Shown here: positions 1 through 8,256 of the stretch, in pieces | How the letters are laid out: the number at the start of each line of letters is the position of its first letter | Position numbering within the stretch: the first letter of the stretch is position 1 | Source: a virus | Virus record (IMG/VR): IMGVR_UViG_3300037185_000020 | Span: 1-20,459 of that record | Strand: one strand, 5' to 3' | Length of the DNA: 20,459 nt | Notes under the pieces: model-generated | Database searches by the model: none | Told to the model about the DNA's origin: nothing | What the model saw: only the letters and a program-made list of their open reading frames with translations | Translations under genes and position numbers: made by a program

Positions 1-1717
1 TATCTGTTGAGATAAGCAAGTTTGAAGAATTCAGCGTGTTAGCAGACACAATATTGCCATGCACCGTTCCTGTGAGAGTTGTTACATTACCATTACCATC
101 AACGGTAATCTTATCATTTTTGAAATAGGAAGCACTTAAACTTTGACTTGCCCAAGAAGCACTTGTTGCTGTGTCCGCATTTCCATTCAATGAAGCGGTA
201 ACACTTGTGGCAACAATGTTAGGCGTAGTAATTTGGTCTGCCGTAAGATACGTTTCCGAAGTATTACCTAAACCAAGGTCTTGTAATTCGGCACTGCCGA
301 AGGTATCAATGCCGTATTGTGGTAAATTCGGCGATTGATAGGTTTGCGCTACACCCGCATTATCAGCATAGGACGCTGAAATAGAACTGGATGCCCAAGA
401 TGAACTATTACTTACTAAAGGCATTGGTGCCCAAGAAGCACTCTTAGCATAACTTGCTGATAGTGAAGCACTTGACCAACTTCCACTTGCCTGATATTGT
501 TGAGGATACAAATTCGGCACATAACTTGCTGAAATAGATTGAGAAGCCCAAGAAGCTGATACAGCATTATTCACAGGTCCATCAACATCATATCCTTCAA
601 TATAACTTGCAGTAGTTGCAAAATCTGAATAATATACAAAGATTTGATGGCTTTGACTTATTGCAAATGAAGCTGTATCTGCCCACGATGAACTCAAACT
701 TCTACTTGCCCACGAAGCACTTGCTTGAAATGTATCTGGTACCCAACTTGCACTCAATGACTGACTTGACCAAGAAGCACTTGGATTTTGTGTAAATGGT
801 GCATATGAAGCACTAATAGATGCCGATGCCCAACTACTTGAGTTACTAACTGTAGGCATAGGTGCCCACGAAGCACTCAACGATTGACTGGCCCAAGAAG
901 CAGAAGTTATAGAAACTAACACCGATTGAGTTATTTGAGTAAATGAAGCAGTATCGGCATAAATGGAGTGATATGATTGACTTGCCCAAGAAGCAGATTG
1001 AACTGAACCGGGCGACCCTTGTAGTAAATATCTTGCATCACTTGCCTGTGCTGTATAAGCATATTGCCCTTGATTCTGGAGGGTGATTGTATTGGATACA
1101 TTTACATTGGATACGATACAATCAGAAGCATTACACGAACCACTTGGCCATATCTGAAATGGGGTGGTTTTCAGTTTGCCCTTGAAAGTTATTTGATACG
1201 GCATTTGTATCAATGGAACTGTTATACCACTTATATTTGTTATTTTATAAGTAAGAGTATCAGCAACCACAAATGAATCCTGCCATCCAACATTTTTCCA
1301 TAATGGTTTAATGTTTAGATAGTTGTATTTTAGATTTGTTTGAGTTGTAAGCAATGAAACACCTATAAGATTTTCTAAATCAAAATATACATTGGATATT
1401 GAAGACGTGATATAAGAACCACTAACAATATTGGCACTTGCTGTGTTTGATGAGCCGGGAGTGTTGATATACCAATCATTTGAAGAAGTTGGAGTATTAA
1501 ACTCAACTTTGTAAATATTATCAAATATGTCCAACGTCTCTGGGGCGTATCGTTCAACAATTGGGTCACCTGTTACTATTATAGGCGATGAAGGGACTGT
1601 TGGATAAGTTACCGGCAATATTTGGAATGAACCTGTCGTCAGATTACCATTCAGTACATTGAATGGATTAACCAAATTGCCGTTAGACAACCGGAAACTA
1701 AATAATTGATTGCTCAT
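1..1717 (-). CDS. Tail fibre / host-contact protein with Ser-Ala-Trp repeats, partial (C-terminus outside the window)
   Basis: The frame is open from ATG at 1717 to the left edge, giving about 572 codons with no stop, so the C-terminus is missing. An SD-like AGAAGAAG lies a few bases before the ATG. Residues 1 to about 230 are non-repetitive and rich in Asn, Thr and Ile. Residues from about 240 to 520 consist of short degenerate repeats built on SASWASQSLSASW and SASYA. The last part (VDGNGN..., GNIVSANTLNSSNL) looks like a beta-helical fibre shaft. Such Ser/Ala/Trp/Tyr repeats are common in phage fibre proteins, and the gene sits last in the tail-tip cluster, where fibres usually lie. The role in host attachment is inferred. 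No chaperone or peptidase domain is visible in the part present. Confidence 0.8.
   Translation of the reverse strand, partial: MSNQLFSFRLSNGNLVNPFNVLNGNLTTGSFQILPVTYPTVPSSPIIVTGDPIVERYAPETLDIFDNIYKVEFNTPTSSNDWYINTPGSSNTASANIVSGSYITSSISNVYFDLENLIGVSLLTTQTNLKYNYLNIKPLWKNVGWQDSFVVADTLTYKITNISGITVPLIQMPYQITFKGKLKTTPFQIWPSGSCNASDCIVSNVNVSNTITLQNQGQYAYTAQASDARYLLQGSPGSVQSASWASQSYHSIYADTASFTQITQSVLVSITSASWASQSLSASWAPMPTVSNSSSWASASISASYAPFTQNPSASWSSQSLSASWVPDTFQASASWASRSLSSSWADTASFAISQSHQIFVYYSDFATTASYIEGYDVDGPVNNAVSASWASQSISASYVPNLYPQQYQASGSWSSASLSASYAKSASWAPMPLVSNSSSWASSSISASYADNAGVAQTYQSPNLPQYGIDTFGSAELQDLGLGNTSETYLTADQITTPNIVATSVTASLNGNADTATSASWASQSLSASYFKNDKITVDGNGNVTTLTGTVHGNIVSANTLNSSNLLISTD
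365..442 (-). repeat. Internal coding repeat of the fibre, copy B
   Basis: These 26 codons match those at 800-877 in 24 of 26 residues (both carry SASWAPMP then VSNSSSWAS). The DNA matches at only 54 of 78 positions by hand count. Several serines are encoded by AGT in one copy and TCN in the other. Confidence 0.85.
800..877 (-). repeat. Internal coding repeat of the fibre, copy A
   Basis: Partner of 365-442: same length (78 nt), ungapped, 24 of 26 residues identical, with extensive synonymous divergence. Shorter units encoding SASW recur on the minus strand near 151, 431, 548, 709, 769, 864, 891 and 984, without constant spacing. Confidence 0.85.
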
Positions 1718-1798
1718 TTTTGAACTTCTTCTGTGATACCTCTATCACGTATAATAACTATAAAAACATTTACTCAAAGGGTATTTTCTTATTACATA
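1718..1798 (-). promoter_or_regulatory. Leader gap before the fibre gene, with a small perfect hairpin and an AT-rich 12-mer
   Basis: The gap holds a perfect 6-bp stem, GTGATA/TATCAC with loop GAGG (1733-1748), just upstream of the SD of the fibre gene. It also holds TTTATAGTTATT (minus strand, 1753-1764), an exact 12-mer that recurs in the gap before the gpW-like gene at 17707-17718. A loose sigma70-like pair, TTGAGT and TATTAT about 15 bp apart, overlaps it. This may be a separate promoter or operator for the fibre gene, but the match is weak. Confidence 0.3.
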
Positions 1799-2080
1799 TT
1801 ACCAAAGATTGAGTGGGCACTCTTCTTCTTTTAGTTGCGTCTTTGCCTCAACAAAGCATAAACAGGCATCGCATTTTGAGAAATTGGTGAGACCATTATG
1901 GTTAGCATATTTCGGGTCTTTATTGCGCGAGGCGTGCTCACATTGACGGCATATATCTCTGCGTGCTCGTATGGTATCCTTATCGGCGATACCAATGTGT
2001 AGCAATACTTTGCTCAACCCAACAACACCTTTGGCTATAGTTGCCGGCGAATAAGACGCAGTATGATTACAGCAAGGCAT
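1799..2080 (-). CDS. Small zinc-ribbon protein of the tail-tip cluster
   Basis: This start gives 93 residues. Six cysteines follow a clear metal-binding pattern: C44-x2-C47, then C70-x2-C73-x-C75, then C88 in a terminal ECPLNLW. The closing CxxCxC...K...CP..W layout is one I associate with small zinc-ribbon proteins in many tailed phages; their function is not known to me. Residues 10-40 are predicted helical. The frame stays open upstream and also offers ATG at 2116 and 2191. I chose 2080 because it begins 7 nt after the stop of the Cys-rich protein, has GAGAG just before it, and avoids the overlap. A start at 2116 would overlap that gene by 29 nt. It is probably co-translated with the gene before it. 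Zinc binding is inferred. Confidence 0.72.
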   Translation of the reverse strand: MPCCNHTASYSPATIAKGVVGLSKVLLHIGIADKDTIRARRDICRQCEHASRNKDPKYANHNGLTNFSKCDACLCFVEAKTQLKEEECPLNLW

Positions 2081-2087
2081 ATGACTC

Positions 2088-4181
2088 TCAAATTCCAAAC
2101 TCCGCTGATTCTCCATAAGTATAACAATCTGCCGTGGCAGGCTGCCCACATTGATAGGTAGGTGGTAACAACCAACAAGGCAGAACTGCACTTGAAGTAA
2201 ATGGTGGCGCTCCCACGGGTACGCTGCACTCTGCCTCTACATAATCTGCTGGTCCCATTTCGGCTACCCAGAGTGGGTCAAGGATATTACCTACGGGGAT
2301 GCCTTGCCATTGATGCTTGTGGTCTGGGTTTGGCATTGTGAATATGTTGTTGAACTTCTCAACAGAACCAGCGGGTAACATTGCCATCGAGGGGGGGGCA
2401 CAAGGATTTGACAAAGCGTTGCAACTCTGTGTGCATTGGAAGACATATGAGTTATCACATATATTAGTCAACCAACTCAAGTAAACGAAGTTGCCAAGAG
2501 AAGCATTGGTATTCCACGCTTGGTTGGGTGCTCCGTGACTTCTTACATAGTTGCTTGCAGAAAATGGTTGTGCTCCCGCATACGTGAAATGAGTAGAATC
2601 TATGACCGTTACCACTTTACCATAATCCCCCGAGTTTCCAAACTCGGCAGCATTTATGAAATCTACCACGTCCCCATTTGTCAAGTAAGGTGCGGGTTGA
2701 GACAAGGTTACGGTCACTGTACCTTCTGCTAATGACGAAGTAATCAATTTGATCCAACCACAAATAGGAGTAGCATTTGGATAAAATGCTCTATCAGCCC
2801 CACAAGGTCTTGCATAATTGATCGAAGGTACTATATCTTGTATCGCCACAAACTTTTGCATATGATACACCCCGTCACTGAAAATATAACTGAAAGCACC
2901 TTTGGTATAAGGTGACGGATGCAATTCATTAAAGTCCGTCCAATAAGTTGCCCAAGGTGGTATCATCGGAAAAAAATCACTATTCCACTGACCAGTAATG
3001 CCCCCGCGATCATACGGTATAAGGAAACTGTAATAACCAAGTTGAGTATTTGCTGACCCCGAACCAAGCAGACCATATCCTATAGGTAGAGGTGCTCCAA
3101 GGATTGCTCCCGTATAAGTCCCACCATTCAATGTTCCGCAATTTCCCCATATCTCAATTCCCGATTCCGGGTTGATAGGTGAAGGCGCTTCATCGCGTTT
3201 GACCTCAACCGTAATCGTACACGTATCATCTGTCCTCCACGGCAGCAATAGATCACTAGACATGTCCCACGTATTGGCGAGAGTCACACAGTCGGCTTGC
3301 ACGTCTGAGATACTATAACCATCTGATAGATAGCCGTTGAAAGAAATACCACCCCTCCAAGCAGTACCACATAAAACTTGGTCGCCGGGGGAGGACATTC
3401 CATACCCAAACGAAGTAGATGATAGGTTAGCACTTGTTAATATCCAACCGTTAAGACCAATACCACCAAGCGCCCATAGGTCAACAAATGGGCATGTATT
3501 TGAGCCGGTGGGTTGGTTGAACCCAGCAAACCCAGCTTGACCACAAGCGAACCCCATACCTATCAGTGAATATACTAGAGGCATCGGCTGTGCTGGACCA
3601 CTAACCAACATCCAATCATCTATACATTGGAGTGTGGTTATATTACCGCTATTTTTATCGACTAAATATTCTCTTACCCAATTCAGCGTATAAACCGTGT
3701 CTGGGACTGGACCAAATGCGTTATCTGCGTTTTTTTGTGACATGCCACCAGTAACAGAACGATAACAACGTAGATACCTCGTAGGAGCATCCCCACAATC
3801 CCCCGGACAACTGCTGTACGGAAATGAACCGTGATGGACTTTCTTTACTCGCACTGATTTCCAACCGCTTGCAACAGGTTGACAAACACTGGCGGTATAG
3901 TAAGAGCCAGAACCACTTGCGGTTATCCAACAATTGCTTTGTAGTTGACTCGAAGAGACGGAGCAGGAGCAGGGTATAGTACTATCACCATCTACGGGAG
4001 CTTGGCAGATACCACCAACAAAATCTTGAGTAACGTTTTCGTAGATTTTATATGAGGAGGAAGAGCTTGTGTTTGGATTTCCGATAAATTGACCACAATC
4101 ACCAAATGAGATGTATGGTAATGCTACACCACCATTGCAAACTGGACGCAAACTCTGAGTCAGGAGGGACATATAGTTCAT
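2088..4181 (-). CDS. Large cysteine-rich tail-tip / receptor-contact structural protein
   Basis: The protein has 697 residues and 27 cysteines by my count, which is unusual for a phage structural protein. The cysteines are concentrated in the first 150 residues (CSC, CPGDCGD) and again toward the C-terminus (CTQSCN, CAPPS). Sequence around residues 500-540 (NGDVVDFINAAEFGNSGDYG, then VVTVIDSTHFTYAG) resembles the small beta-sandwich modules seen in many phage tail proteins. No transmembrane segment or enzyme motif is evident. ATG at 4181 directly follows the stop of the preceding gene (TAAATG); ATG at 4172 is an alternative. Its place after the tape measure and before the fibre points to a baseplate or tip component, but I do not recognise the family. 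Confidence 0.8.
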   Translation of the reverse strand: MNYMSLLTQSLRPVCNGGVALPYISFGDCGQFIGNPNTSSSSSYKIYENVTQDFVGGICQAPVDGDSTIPCSCSVSSSQLQSNCWITASGSGSYYTASVCQPVASGWKSVRVKKVHHGSFPYSSCPGDCGDAPTRYLRCYRSVTGGMSQKNADNAFGPVPDTVYTLNWVREYLVDKNSGNITTLQCIDDWMLVSGPAQPMPLVYSLIGMGFACGQAGFAGFNQPTGSNTCPFVDLWALGGIGLNGWILTSANLSSTSFGYGMSSPGDQVLCGTAWRGGISFNGYLSDGYSISDVQADCVTLANTWDMSSDLLLPWRTDDTCTITVEVKRDEAPSPINPESGIEIWGNCGTLNGGTYTGAILGAPLPIGYGLLGSGSANTQLGYYSFLIPYDRGGITGQWNSDFFPMIPPWATYWTDFNELHPSPYTKGAFSYIFSDGVYHMQKFVAIQDIVPSINYARPCGADRAFYPNATPICGWIKLITSSLAEGTVTVTLSQPAPYLTNGDVVDFINAAEFGNSGDYGKVVTVIDSTHFTYAGAQPFSASNYVRSHGAPNQAWNTNASLGNFVYLSWLTNICDNSYVFQCTQSCNALSNPCAPPSMAMLPAGSVEKFNNIFTMPNPDHKHQWQGIPVGNILDPLWVAEMGPADYVEAECSVPVGAPPFTSSAVLPCWLLPPTYQCGQPATADCYTYGESAEFGI

Positions 4182-4874
4182 TTATGGTTGATATGGAAGA
4201 TACTCTGGCAAAAAGGCACTTCCACTGATATACGCCATTACATAGGCAGTTGCTAAAGTTCCATTAGGGAGACACATATTCATTGCTCTCATGCCGATAG
4301 GTAGAGCATTCCAAAAGGTATTATTAGCTGTAATTTGTGAGTTACTATAAACCGTTACCGAAGCTGTATAGCTGGTCGGTATTTCAGGATATTGAGGCCA
4401 ATAGACGTTATAGCTATTCCAACGCGTTGACTGAATAACATCATAAGGAACGCCGCCGGGATATGCTGGAACGATATAGTTGCTGAACCAAGTTTCGTCA
4501 CAGTTGCCGGGCGGAATATAACCAACGCAAATAAACAAGCCGGGCGAAATTGGAAATGTTTCGTATCCACTATCAGCGGTTGAACCAATGTCCAAAGGAG
4601 TACCTGTTATATCAAGATATACTTTATCAGGTCTTACTCTTACTATTTGGTTGGGGTAATACTCCATATCGCTATTATAGTCACCCACATATTTGATAGG
4701 CAAATGTTCATCTACCTTATTCAAAGATATTACCGCTCCCTGTGGAGTATAATCCACGCGGATTCCAGAACCAGCAATAAGGTTATGGGCATTAAGGGAA
4801 CCAGCAACCCTATTTCGCCAAGCACTGGATTTATTCTCAGTTAGCGGTAAAGGATTTATCCTATTCTGTATCAT
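4182..4874 (-). CDS. Tail-tip or fibre-adaptor protein
   Basis: The protein has 230 residues. Residues about 27-53 (NAHNLIAGSGIRVDYTPQG then AVISLN) match a pattern common near the N-terminus of phage fibre-associated proteins, a Gly-rich turn followed by a short beta hairpin. Residues about 60-90 (YVGDYNSDMEYYPNQIVRV) resemble the aromatic G-D-Y...Y-x-x-x-x-V motif of small carbohydrate-binding-type modules attached to tail fibres. The rest is rich in Tyr, Pro and Asn. ATG at 4874 is one base after the stop of the upstream gene (TAATATG), and its own stop abuts the next ATG, so the tip genes are tightly coupled. Function is inferred from these motifs and position. Confidence 0.75.
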   Translation of the reverse strand: MIQNRINPLPLTENKSSAWRNRVAGSLNAHNLIAGSGIRVDYTPQGAVISLNKVDEHLPIKYVGDYNSDMEYYPNQIVRVRPDKVYLDITGTPLDIGSTADSGYETFPISPGLFICVGYIPPGNCDETWFSNYIVPAYPGGVPYDVIQSTRWNSYNVYWPQYPEIPTSYTASVTVYSNSQITANNTFWNALPIGMRAMNMCLPNGTLATAYVMAYISGSAFLPEYLPYQP

Positions 4875-4875
4875 A

Positions 4876-5937
4876 TTATGTTATGCCTGTATAGTTTGGC
4901 GGATACGGTGTTGGTTGTAGCGATGGAAAATCGCCAATAGGTGAAAATCTATAATAAAGGTCGTCAAGCCATTCATCAAACTCAAAATTCTGCTCTATAC
5001 GAACTTTGGTCGGCGTCATAAACGTTCTAATAGGCACACCAACCAAATATCCACCAAGGGCAAAAGAAGTTGTGCTATCCTTGTATTGGTTATCTGCTAA
5101 TGATTTTGGCATAGCATAACTAGGAAGTAATTGAGCAGTTGTTACTGGGTCTGGATTGAAATATTTTATCAAATCTTGGCGTGAAATGATAGGATTGACA
5201 TTAGAAAGCTGAGCTGCTGCAGGCGACAAAATCTGTGTGTAATAAGGATTAGCGTCATAAGCATTTGGGTCTTTGATAGAGTAAACCGCCACACGCTTTA
5301 CATGAATGATGGTTGACTGAACCGATGTTACGCCCGACTTCAAGTGGTTTAAGAATTGAGAGGCAATGGGCTGCAAAGCAACAAGTTGTCCTAACTGAGT
5401 TGGTGTTAGCGTTGAGTTATTCAATGGGTTTACCGTGAAATTTACATGTCCATATACGCCATACTTCACTGCCTCTTTGATTACAACTCTCACCCAAGGC
5501 GGAACCGTATATCTTGCTGTATCGTTCAGCAAAGTAGAGTTTGGATAAGTTGTGAAAATACCAGCATCAAATATGTCTCTATTGACAACATTTGGCGTAA
5601 TTTCCCATTGCACACGTTCATTCACCCGATTATCTGTATCAGCGATTTCATCGTATGGCACTGTAATAGTTATGGAGTAGTTTAGCCCCGGCAATTCTTG
5701 GATAGTATAGGAATAGTTTTGGTTTGCTACCCATAAAGCTAAATCATAAACATCAGCCTTTATTCCTACATAAATTTTTTCTGTGCTACCAAGCGTTGTT
5801 GCGGAAAATGAGGATTTTCTTGGTTGCAATACTAGTTGCCCCAATGGAGCACCCATAGCAACAAATGGGTCGTATGGGTTGGTATTACCAGCCAATAAGC
5901 TTGATTGATATGTCGCTATGTCATTTCTTTCTATCAT
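4876..5937 (-). CDS. Tail-tip protein immediately after the tape measure, family not recognised
   Basis: The protein has 353 residues from the chosen start. The frame extends to ATG at 6018, but that would overlap the tape measure by 80 nt. ATG at 5937 follows the tape-measure stop by one base (TAATATG) with an AGGA SD at normal spacing, so I prefer it. The protein looks beta-rich and soluble, with many Tyr, Asn and Pro residues. A region around residues 85-130 (YTIQELPGLNYSITITVPYD) looks like a beta-sandwich edge. In siphoviruses this slot usually encodes a distal tail or other baseplate protein, but I see no diagnostic motif. Structural role is inferred from position only. Confidence 0.75.
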   Translation of the reverse strand: MIERNDIATYQSSLLAGNTNPYDPFVAMGAPLGQLVLQPRKSSFSATTLGSTEKIYVGIKADVYDLALWVANQNYSYTIQELPGLNYSITITVPYDEIADTDNRVNERVQWEITPNVVNRDIFDAGIFTTYPNSTLLNDTARYTVPPWVRVVIKEAVKYGVYGHVNFTVNPLNNSTLTPTQLGQLVALQPIASQFLNHLKSGVTSVQSTIIHVKRVAVYSIKDPNAYDANPYYTQILSPAAAQLSNVNPIISRQDLIKYFNPDPVTTAQLLPSYAMPKSLADNQYKDSTTSFALGGYLVGVPIRTFMTPTKVRIEQNFEFDEWLDDLYYRFSPIGDFPSLQPTPYPPNYTGIT

Positions 5938-5938
5938 A

Positions 5939-7570
5939 TTATAATCCTGCTCCTTCGCTTTCTCCGCCACTGTCAATATCAGGCGTTGTGTTTTCCACAA
6001 TCTGTTGCAATAGTTCAACCATTTTGCTATTTAACTGAATAATTTTGGATTGAATGTCTGCACCAAATACACCACCGATGGCTAGATTTTTACTGCCTGA
6101 TCCGCCGCCAGTTCCACCTTCGCCCAATCGGCTGAGGATACCTTGTCTTGTTGGCGGTGGTCCTAATCCCCCGCTAAATAGGTCTGAGCCAGCTATGTCT
6201 GCGGCACCTATACCAGCAGCCGAATAGCCAGCACCAGCAATACCCATAGGTCCAGTATATTTATCAATACCTCTTGCCCAAGCTATAATTTCCCGTGGAC
6301 TCATCTTAACAAACATATTCTGTAACATCTTATTGCCACCTGAGCCCGTCTTTACCCAATTCAATATTTCAGGAATGCTCATGGTTTTGAGTGCGCTTCT
6401 TATCGTTGATACACCTAGTGCTCCCACTCTACTTGCAATACCTGATAATCCTGTTCCACCAATACCACTAAAATTGGCTGCTGCTGCGCCAGCTTTACCA
6501 GCTAATGTCTCTGCTCCTACTACACCTGCCGCACTTTCAATTCCTCTAGCACCAAGGCCCGCAGCCTTTGCCCAAGGACTAACTCCGAATGTGGCAAGTG
6601 TTCCAAGACCTTCACCTGCACCCGCTCCTTCTCTTTCCGCTTCTGTTTCAGGTCGTCCAAATGGTTGCCAATTGCCAAAACTAACAAGACCCGGCAAGAA
6701 GTTGCCGATGCCTTTATACATTGATTTGATTCTTGTCTTACCTTGTGCGGTATCCTGTTTCCAAGCATCCTTTTCAGCTTGTCCGCCGAATATAGCTTTA
6801 ATTCCCAAGAAGGGATTTCTTATTGCAGCAGTAGCAACAGCAACTAATCCATTTACCATCTTAGCAAAACCGTCAACAATGCTCAACACTAAATGGATTG
6901 GAGTAGCCAAATGGTTGACGATGGATTTCAAGTCCTCTTTTATCAGCATCATGCCTCTGGTCATAGCAAGAGAGTCTGCCTCTGAAACAATTTGTGATTC
7001 GTGAGCAGCCTGATATTGTGGTCCATTTCTACCATTAGCTTCTTTACCTAAAGCACGTATATCCAAATATGCCTTGGCTCCATAGATTGATTGCAGTGCT
7101 CCTTCATTGCCGTTTCCACCGCCTGCCAAGGTCTTATAGAATAACTCAGAAGTGTTCAATCTATTTGGGCCAGTTAAGTCAGAAGGATTGATTTTTAGTG
7201 CATGAAAACTTTGTGCTAGTTTCACATTGCCGTTGGCAGCTTTGGTGGCGGCAGCTTCAAGTTTATTGTAATAATTATGTATCTTATCAACAGACACCCC
7301 TGCCCTTTCTGCCATTACTGCAAGAGCTTGATATTGTTCTCCCGTCATTCCAAGCGCACGAGCGGTTTTTTGTAGCTCAGTTGCCCATTCACCTGTTCGT
7401 CTTACCATTTCTTCAACAGCGACAACACTGAATACGCCTTTGAGTTTATCACCAATACTTTTTTGTAGTTCATCGCCTAGTCCTTTAGCTTCACGTTTTA
7501 CATCTGCTATAGAACGTAGCGCTGAACTATTTTCACCTTCAATCCTAAATTTTAGCGAACTTACAGCCAT
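5939..7570 (-). CDS. Tail tape-measure protein (short)
   Basis: The protein has 543 residues. An N-terminal helical part (FRIEGENSSALRSIADVKRE) is followed by coiled segments around residues 60-120. A hydrophobic Ala/Gly-rich middle contains likely membrane-active stretches (for example LVLSIVDGFAKMVNGLVAVA). The C-terminus is Gly-rich and ends with a helix containing MVELLQQIVENT, a common tape-measure ending. It sits between the chaperone candidate and the tip genes, as expected. The tape measure sets tail length and usually enters the host envelope during injection. At about 0.15 nm per residue it predicts a tail near 80 nm. ATG at 7570 directly follows the upstream stop (TAAATG). No muralytic domain is evident. 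Confidence 0.85.
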   Translation of the reverse strand: MAVSSLKFRIEGENSSALRSIADVKREAKGLGDELQKSIGDKLKGVFSVVAVEEMVRRTGEWATELQKTARALGMTGEQYQALAVMAERAGVSVDKIHNYYNKLEAAATKAANGNVKLAQSFHALKINPSDLTGPNRLNTSELFYKTLAGGGNGNEGALQSIYGAKAYLDIRALGKEANGRNGPQYQAAHESQIVSEADSLAMTRGMMLIKEDLKSIVNHLATPIHLVLSIVDGFAKMVNGLVAVATAAIRNPFLGIKAIFGGQAEKDAWKQDTAQGKTRIKSMYKGIGNFLPGLVSFGNWQPFGRPETEAEREGAGAGEGLGTLATFGVSPWAKAAGLGARGIESAAGVVGAETLAGKAGAAAANFSGIGGTGLSGIASRVGALGVSTIRSALKTMSIPEILNWVKTGSGGNKMLQNMFVKMSPREIIAWARGIDKYTGPMGIAGAGYSAAGIGAADIAGSDLFSGGLGPPPTRQGILSRLGEGGTGGGSGSKNLAIGGVFGADIQSKIIQLNSKMVELLQQIVENTTPDIDSGGESEGAGL

Positions 7571-8236
7571 TTATTTTGCTTTCTCTTTTATTTCAGAACG
7601 GACCTTAGCAGCATATTCCGAAGCTTCTTTCTCAGATTGGATTTGTTGTTTGGTTTTCACCGTAATAGCTCCATTCTTGGCTGCGAACGTTGTCCATTCC
7701 GAATATATTCGGCGCATAGACATATTCATAATCTCTGACTGGCTATATCCATATTCATTCTTCATTACAGCATATAGATTTTGCATCCAATCAATACCGC
7801 TTGGTGGAGAAGGTGAACCCCTCTCAACAAAATTTGGCATTGAATTGATATAGTAATTCAGATATTCTTTTACCTTATTTACCTCAATAAAAATATTCCA
7901 ATGATTTGTCTTATGAATATAATTAGCAATATTTTCTTCTAACACTGCTCTTGTTATATCAAAAAACTCTTTATCATCAATAAGTTTTTGGTTATCTTCG
8001 TATGAGTGCCCACATACCATTATGAGTAACAATATATGTCTAATAGAATGCTTATAATTTTCATCCGGGTCACTGGAGATTTCATCTGGATACAGCTCTG
8101 GTGACAATAAAGGAGAGGAATACTGGTCTAAGAAAGTCCAGTGGCCCAATGAAAAAGGGCGAAGCTCTACACCGCAGACAACATGCGTTGGCGGTATAAG
8201 CGTCTCAGCGAAACTATTGCTTTTTGTATCGTCCAT
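7571..8236 (-). CDS. Probable tail assembly chaperone (lambda G position)
   Basis: The protein has 221 residues, mostly helical and charged, with a short hydrophobic helix (IRHILLLIMVCG) near residue 68 and a Lys/Glu-rich C-terminal tail (KEASEYAAKVRSEIKEKAK). The N-terminal part (PPTHVVCGVELRPFSLGH) resembles proteins found before tape measures. An SD (AAAGGT) precedes ATG at 8236. It lies between the tail-tube candidate and the tape measure, where chaperones that coat the tape measure are encoded. Lambda makes G and GT by a -1 frameshift; here the tape measure starts right at the stop and I see no slippery heptamer leading into a useful second frame, so a frameshifted product seems unlikely. 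Function is mainly from position. Confidence 0.62.
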   Translation of the reverse strand: MDDTKSNSFAETLIPPTHVVCGVELRPFSLGHWTFLDQYSSPLLSPELYPDEISSDPDENYKHSIRHILLLIMVCGHSYEDNQKLIDDKEFFDITRAVLEENIANYIHKTNHWNIFIEVNKVKEYLNYYINSMPNFVERGSPSPPSGIDWMQNLYAVMKNEYGYSQSEIMNMSMRRIYSEWTTFAAKNGAITVKTKQQIQSEKEASEYAAKVRSEIKEKAK

Positions 8237-8256
8237 AACTTTACCTTTTCAAGAGA

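Noticed and set aside
120-1010. CRISPR-like array suggested by recurring cccaagaagca
   Set aside because: Spacing is irregular, and the repeats are explained by in-frame SASW codons of the fibre.
1-2191. Diversity-generating retroelement acting on the tail-tip or fibre genes
   Set aside because: No reverse transcriptase gene and no template/variable repeat pair differing only at adenines is visible. The fibre repeats differ at all bases and are mostly synonymous.
6333-7004. Long plus-strand open frame of 223 codons inside the tape-measure gene
   Set aside because: It is antisense to a well-supported gene, and its Pro/Ala-rich product mirrors Gly/Ala codons on the other strand. No SD or context supports it.
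7571-7620. Possible -1 frameshift making a longer chaperone, as with lambda G/GT
   Set aside because: The A-rich end lacks a clear X-XXY-YYZ heptamer, and the -1 frame meets a stop soon after entering the tape-measure gene.
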